In this document: positions 59,397 through 64,000 of the stretch, in pieces | Layout of the letters: each line of letters begins with the position of its first letter | How positions within the stretch are numbered: position 1 is the first letter of the stretch | Origin: Trichosphaerium sp. ATCC 40318 | Taxonomy: Eukaryota; Discosea; Flabellinia; Trichosidae | Direction of reading: 5' to 3' | DNA: 64,000 bases | NCBI GenBank assembly: GCA_038496445.1 | Contig: JALMLS010000322.1 | Span: 1-64,000 of the forward strand | Translations under genes and position numbers: made by a program | The notes under the pieces: model-generated | What the model saw: only the letters and a program-made list of their open reading frames with translations | Told to the model about the DNA's origin: nothing | Databases searched by the model: none

Positions 59397-62300
59397 ATGT
59401 CTCGGCTTATACTGCTCTATTTTATTGCCTTGTTTATTCTCTCGGCGTTTGCTGTCCGTATAGACACTTTTGACGTGTTTTCAGAAGTCTCTACAAACTC
59501 CCCAACTCCAGGTTACGTAACCACTATAAATGATACTATCTTTGGTGGAAGGCGTGTCATGACAGCTGTGAGGCTTTTTGGCAGTAGTAGCGTTTTGGAA
59601 CTATCATGTAATGTAGTTAATGGTCACTTTGTCATGCAATCTGATGTGTCAGTCGTTGGCAAGTGTTCTATCGCCTATGCTGGAATATTTGGCGCTGGGT
59701 TTACGACACCTTTAAACTTACTTCAAAATGGTTGTAGTATGTATTACTTCATAACCTACCCAACTTTTTTATTTCTCTTAAAACTCGTTTTAGGTTGTTG
59801 GAACTTTCACGTTTTTGAATCAGACCACGATGTCGAATTTGTTGCAACTTTCCGTAATTCTATTACAAGCCAAAGTATCGCTCTATCTCACATATTGGCA
59901 GTTGATATCACCAATCCTACGGATGTTTGTATTCCATACGGAAGTGCTCAAAATGCATTGACATCAGTCAATAGAGCCGAATACACCTTAGCAGGTGTAG
60001 CAGCTAATGCTGACACAAGTGGTGGATATTCTTGCTGTCAACCTATTGTTTCTTGTTGGTACTATCTTCACCTTAGTAAGCGGTTCAATATTAACACGTG
60101 ATATTTAGGCATACCATCACAGCTGGGCCACAAAGAGAGCTTAACAATTTGGATATTGGGGATGGCATAGATATTTCGTTGACTTGTATCAATTACCCAT
60201 CATTTCCAGCTACAGCAGAATCAATTGTTGTTTTGTTGCCTTTTGATGCTTCAGTTGGATCAGTACAAGTAGCAACTGTTTCTTGTACAGGTGTAACATT
60301 GTTCGGTCTGTTAAACAATGAGCTTAGATTTACTGCACTACTTGGCGAAAACCAAGCAGCCAATTGCTCTCTTACCATAACAATGCAATCACCAGGTCAA
60401 GTCAACAACCTGGGCGCCTTTATCACTACTGGAGCCCAAGAGAATCCTCCAATTCGTTCCAATGAAGGTGTTCCACTGTACACCCTAATTTTCACAAGAT
60501 TGCACATACTGAAAAATCTAAACTGATTTTAATCGACGCTGTTCTTAATGATTTAATGTACCACATAGCCATGGCACTCCAGCTTTCTGTGATCCACCTA
60601 AATTGTCATCGGTCATTGTCAATGCTCCTCCGCAAATACTAACGAATGCGCCAGTATTTGTAGCAACGCCAGATTCACCTACTCCAACGTCAACACCAAC
60701 GTCAACACCAACGGCAGTGCCAACCAACTCGCCTACAGACTCTCCAACAATAGCTCCAACTGATTCACCTACTCCAGAGCCAACAGGTACGAAGCAATAC
60801 TGTTAATTGGCCTAACAACAACCCCAGACGATGGCTTCCCTTATCTTGGCATTATCATTGGTTGTGTCATTGCTGTACTCGTCCTCCTTGTCATTATCAT
60901 CATTGTTGTGTTCTACTTTTCACGGAAAAGGGTACAACGCATACAATCCAATGTAAATTGTAATTGACGTAAGTTTAGAAGACACCGAATGCGGGGCAAA
61001 CAGCAAGTGGTAAGGAATAGAGAAGACATGGAGAACTAATTTTGATATAGTAAAACACGTGACTACAAATGACCCAAATGAGAAATATGGACGTGAGCTT
61101 CCCAACACTGAGGCTCCAACCATTTACAATTATTAGTTAACAATACAGAAACTAAGCCAAAGAAGAAAAGCGGTGCTGTGGGAGCATCACATATTTCTAT
61201 AGTTGAATTATCACTGCGTACAGAGCAAGATGAAGCATCTCCATCTGAAACTCAACGTATGAAAGGTAGCATGTATGAGTCTAAAAGATGTTTGTAGGTA
61301 TAGTTACACGCCACTTGCCTCGTAATTGGATCATACAGTTTGAAGATTTGACTTTTGGGCAGAAACTTGGATCAGGTACACTTCTGTTCCATCCGAATTT
61401 GAATTGTTAATGTCTTTGGTTATACAGGAAGTTCTGGTGTTGTAACAAAAGGAAAGTGGCGATACGACAACGTAGCAATAAAGAGTTGTCATGATGTTGC
61501 CGGGAAAGAAAGTTTCTTTGCTGAAGCACAACTCATGGTTGAACTCAGACCTCACAATAATGTTGTACAGGTATGAGATAAAGATATCTAAATAAGTACT
61601 ATCAACAAACGCATTGCTTAGGTGTATGGAGTTAGTGTACATGATGACGCTTACTTCTTGGTCATGGAGTTTATGGAAGGTAGATATTATTTAGAATCGC
61701 ACATTAGAGTTACTGATTTATCTACTTCTAGGTGGTTCTCTTGATTCACTATTGTATGATGAAACGTTCTCATTTGAAATGTCAGAAAAAGAATCTATCA
61801 TTCTTGGTATTGCAAGAGGTCTTCTCCATCTTCATGAAGAAGGTATTGTTCATAGGTATGCATTAGACATCGCATGGAAATACGTGTTTATGGAAGTGTT
61901 AAGGGACTTGGCAGCACGTAACATACTTCTTGATAAGAGTCGTACTCCAAAGATCAGTGATTTTGGTATGTCGAGACTACTTGGAGACCGAGATGTTCCT
62001 GGTGTGACACAAGCTGGTATTGGACCAATAAGGTACCGGGAAACATTCATAAAAGTAGTCAGTATCTAAACATAAAAAGGTGGATGTCACCAGAAAACAT
62101 GAACAAACTGTATTCACCAAAGTCTGATGTTTGGTCATTTGCTTGTTTACTGGTACGGTTTCACTTTGATTAATTTACTACGATTGTCACTGTTAGATAA
62201 CTACAAACCTGTACTGACGTTATTATAGTTCGAGATTTTCCATGAAGAAGTACTTTGGGCTGATGAGAACAACTTATTGACACTTGCTGTAGAAATCAGA

Positions 62301-62435
62301 GATGGAATAAGGGTACCGAGTTTTGATGATCAGATTGTACCTGAAAAGTATCATGACTTGATGAACTCATGTTGGTCATTTGAACCAAATGATCGCCCGT
62401 CAATGGACACTGTATGTAAACTACTTACAAACTAA
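59397..62435 (+). CDS. receptor tyrosine kinase 2
   Basis: It starts MSRLILLYFIALFILSAFAV, a signal peptide. The ectodomain (DVFSEVSTNSPTPGYVTTIN, ELSCNVVNGHFVMQSDVSV, LNNLDIGDGIDISLTCINYP) is unlike that of receptor 1. A Pro/Thr stalk (TPDSPTPTSTPTSTPTAVPT) leads to the membrane helix LGIIIGCVIAVLVLLVIIII. The kinase domain is nearly identical in DNA to receptor 1: GSGSSGVVTKGKW, HRDLAARN, DFGMSRLL, RWMSPEN. The G-loop here reads GSSG rather than GSFG, losing the conserved aromatic at its tip, which may weaken ATP positioning. The stop is at 62433-62435. Confidence 0.85.
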
Positions 62436-62560
62436 ACAAACATTTGTGTATCAATGCATAACTTGATACCGGCTCAGCGACAACATCATGTCCTGTAATA
62501 ACTAGTTGTTGTATCAACATTTCTATGAGCCAGTAGGAGTGAAGTGATAGACGTAAAGTG
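61439..62560 (+). repeat. duplicated kinase segment, copy 2
   Basis: The second copy of the segment at 57249-58405, about 4.2 kb downstream in the same orientation. The homology continues through the stop codon into the 3' region (TGATACCGGCTCAGCGACAA). Confidence 0.92.
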
Positions 62561-62626
62561 AACTAGATTAAAAATGTGACTTAAACAAACAAGCTTATTT
62601 TACCGTAGTAACTATAAAACGACCAC

Positions 62627-64000
62627 ATGCCTGAACTGCTGGTAAAGCTGATCGTTTTAATGGCTCTAGCTCAATGTATAGCTTCAAGGTGTTTGTACCA
62701 CACAGACTTCCAGCCAAGGAGCTTAGGAAATGAAGAAGGTGATACAAACATTTACGTATATGATGTAACATTAACCCCGAACGTACCAACTCCTTTTCCA
62801 TCCGCTTCAAGCGGACTGATCTTAAAATTGAACGGTTTGCATGTGACAGGAAGCACAATGTACGTATTCAATAGTTTAGGCGTCGCTGTAAGGTGTCTGA
62901 TGTTCCAAAAGAGTGAAAGATAGATTCCTGTATGTGGTAACGTACAGCCAACAAATCATACGAATTGACCTCACAGACACGTCGCCAGAGCCCGTGGTGG
63001 TTGTTAATAGTATTTCAAGCTTATCATCATCCTTCGGGTACAAATCAAAAAAACCTTAATGAGCTCTTACCTCGCTCCTACTCTGGATACTTTGGAATCT
63101 TCTAATTAATTTGTTGAAATTTTCAACAAAAAAAATCAAAACGAAACGTTTTTTGCACCTTGCACGTGTTCAATGCCTAAAAAGGCTAGGAACTGAAGAA
63201 CTTTTTTTTTTTTTTGATAACATTAATTAATTCTTCAAAGGTGTATGGGGCGGTACACGTCACCAGCAGGACTTGGTGCTGACAAGAGCGGTGATTTTTT
63301 GTACACGTGTTGTGACTTTACAGGTGAAATGACTGGAGAAGGGCTAGTAAAAATAGATATTAGGAATAACATACTTGAGGTACAGTCGTAGTTTATTTAT
63401 TACAAACCCTTACTAACATGGTTTTTTTTATAAAAGGGCACTGGTGTACCTCTTGATATTAGTAGAGACTTTTTATTTTGTGATTCTATTAAAGAAGTTG
63501 ATGATGGCAACGCTTTCACAGTAATGAGCTTTGATGCCTTAATAGTACGACACACTTACAAAACAACCTGTTGCTGTTTCCCATACTCATCCGATTATAG
63601 AAGTATTTTCCTGCAAATAACTCTCATGAATTATTCATCGGAGATAGCTTTAGACCACTTGTTGGTGGTTCTCAACACAGCGACAGTACGTTTGTGTGTA
63701 ATTATAAAAACTTCAAAATTCCAAACCAAAAGTATACCTTTCACACAAGTTTTAACGTTGACCAAGATAAATTTGTGACTGGAAATAAAAGAAATGGCTA
63801 TGGCATGTTCTTAAATTACAAGGTAATTTATCAAAAAATTCAGACAATGAGAGATTTGACCTGAGATAACGCTATTTTGAGTTAGCGCTAAGCCTGATTT
63901 TTCGGGATGGTTTGTGAACATTAGGTAGACCTCGTGCAACTCTGCAAGCTATCTATTAGTGTGCCCGTATGGAGTAATTTATGTGATCATAAGATCAGAA
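62627..64000 (+). CDS. secreted or receptor protein, partial at window end
   Basis: ATG 62627 opens a signal peptide (MPELLVKLIVLMALAQCIAS). Exons read LGNEEGDTNIYVYDVTLTPN, LYVVTYSQQIIRIDLTDTSP, CMGRYTSPAGLGADKSGDFL, GEGLVKIDIRNNILE and HELFIGDSFRPLVGGSQHSD. The alternation of short beta strands with repeated IRIDL / VKIDIRN motifs suggests a propeller-like ectodomain. Introns between are short with GTAAG or GTACAG donors. The frame is still open near 63820, so the gene leaves the window. By position it may be a third member of the receptor kinase cluster, but no kinase part is visible. Confidence 0.55.

Overview
The window is nuclear DNA of an AT-rich, intron-rich unicellular eukaryote. Genes lie on both strands, 0.1-1 kb apart, and are split by many short introns (about 44-70 nt). 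Donor sites very often read GTACGT or GTAAGT. Conserved single-copy genes can be read exon by exon: a MYST acetyltransferase, Rab7, LC8 dynein light chain, VMP1, RRP1/Nop52, SCYL2, CDC25, STK19 and THOC5. I see no bacterial operons, rRNA or tRNA. Receptor-type tyrosine kinases with Pro/Thr-rich stalks, together with F-box genes, would suit an amoebozoan or unicellular opisthokont relative, but I cannot place the organism from sequence alone.

Layout. 0-5 kb: a MORN_2-type repeat protein with a frame break, a Q-rich fragment and an unidentified spliced gene. 5-12 kb: an island unlike the rest. It holds a 23-bp tandem repeat array, a 725-aa unidentified minus-strand gene whose introns are built of related palindromes, a strong 21-bp-arm hairpin, and an ORF-free 1.4-kb stretch bounded by outward-facing telomere-like repeats. 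12-17.5 kb: MYST acetyltransferase, fucosyltransferase-like gene, Rab7. 17.5-24.8 kb: multipass membrane protein, LC8, VMP1, RRP1. 24.9-31.6 kb: SCYL2 pseudokinase, two small genes, and a periplasmic-binding-protein-like receptor. 31.8-37.7 kb: CDC25, STK19, an unidentified gene and an ER/secretory JmjC protein.

37.8-45.3 kb: F-box/TPR protein, tandem cupin protein, intronless secreted protein, and two further F-box genes, one of them a leucine-rich-repeat pseudogene broken by a 16-bp duplication. 45.3-47.3 kb: sparse, with a duplicated 98-bp segment and tiny secreted or EGF-like ORFs. 47.3-54.3 kb: THOC5, an unidentified gene, and two more F-box genes. 54.4-63.9 kb: two receptor tyrosine kinases whose kinase halves are nearly identical at DNA level, introns included, while their ectodomains are unrelated. 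A third secreted or receptor gene runs off the right end.

The conserved genes cover nuclear processes (MYST, RRP1, THOC5, CDC25, STK19), endosome and autophagy traffic (Rab7, VMP1, SCYL2) and cell-surface signalling. They are neighbours on a chromosome, not one pathway. The most unusual feature is the island with palindromic introns and telomere-like borders.
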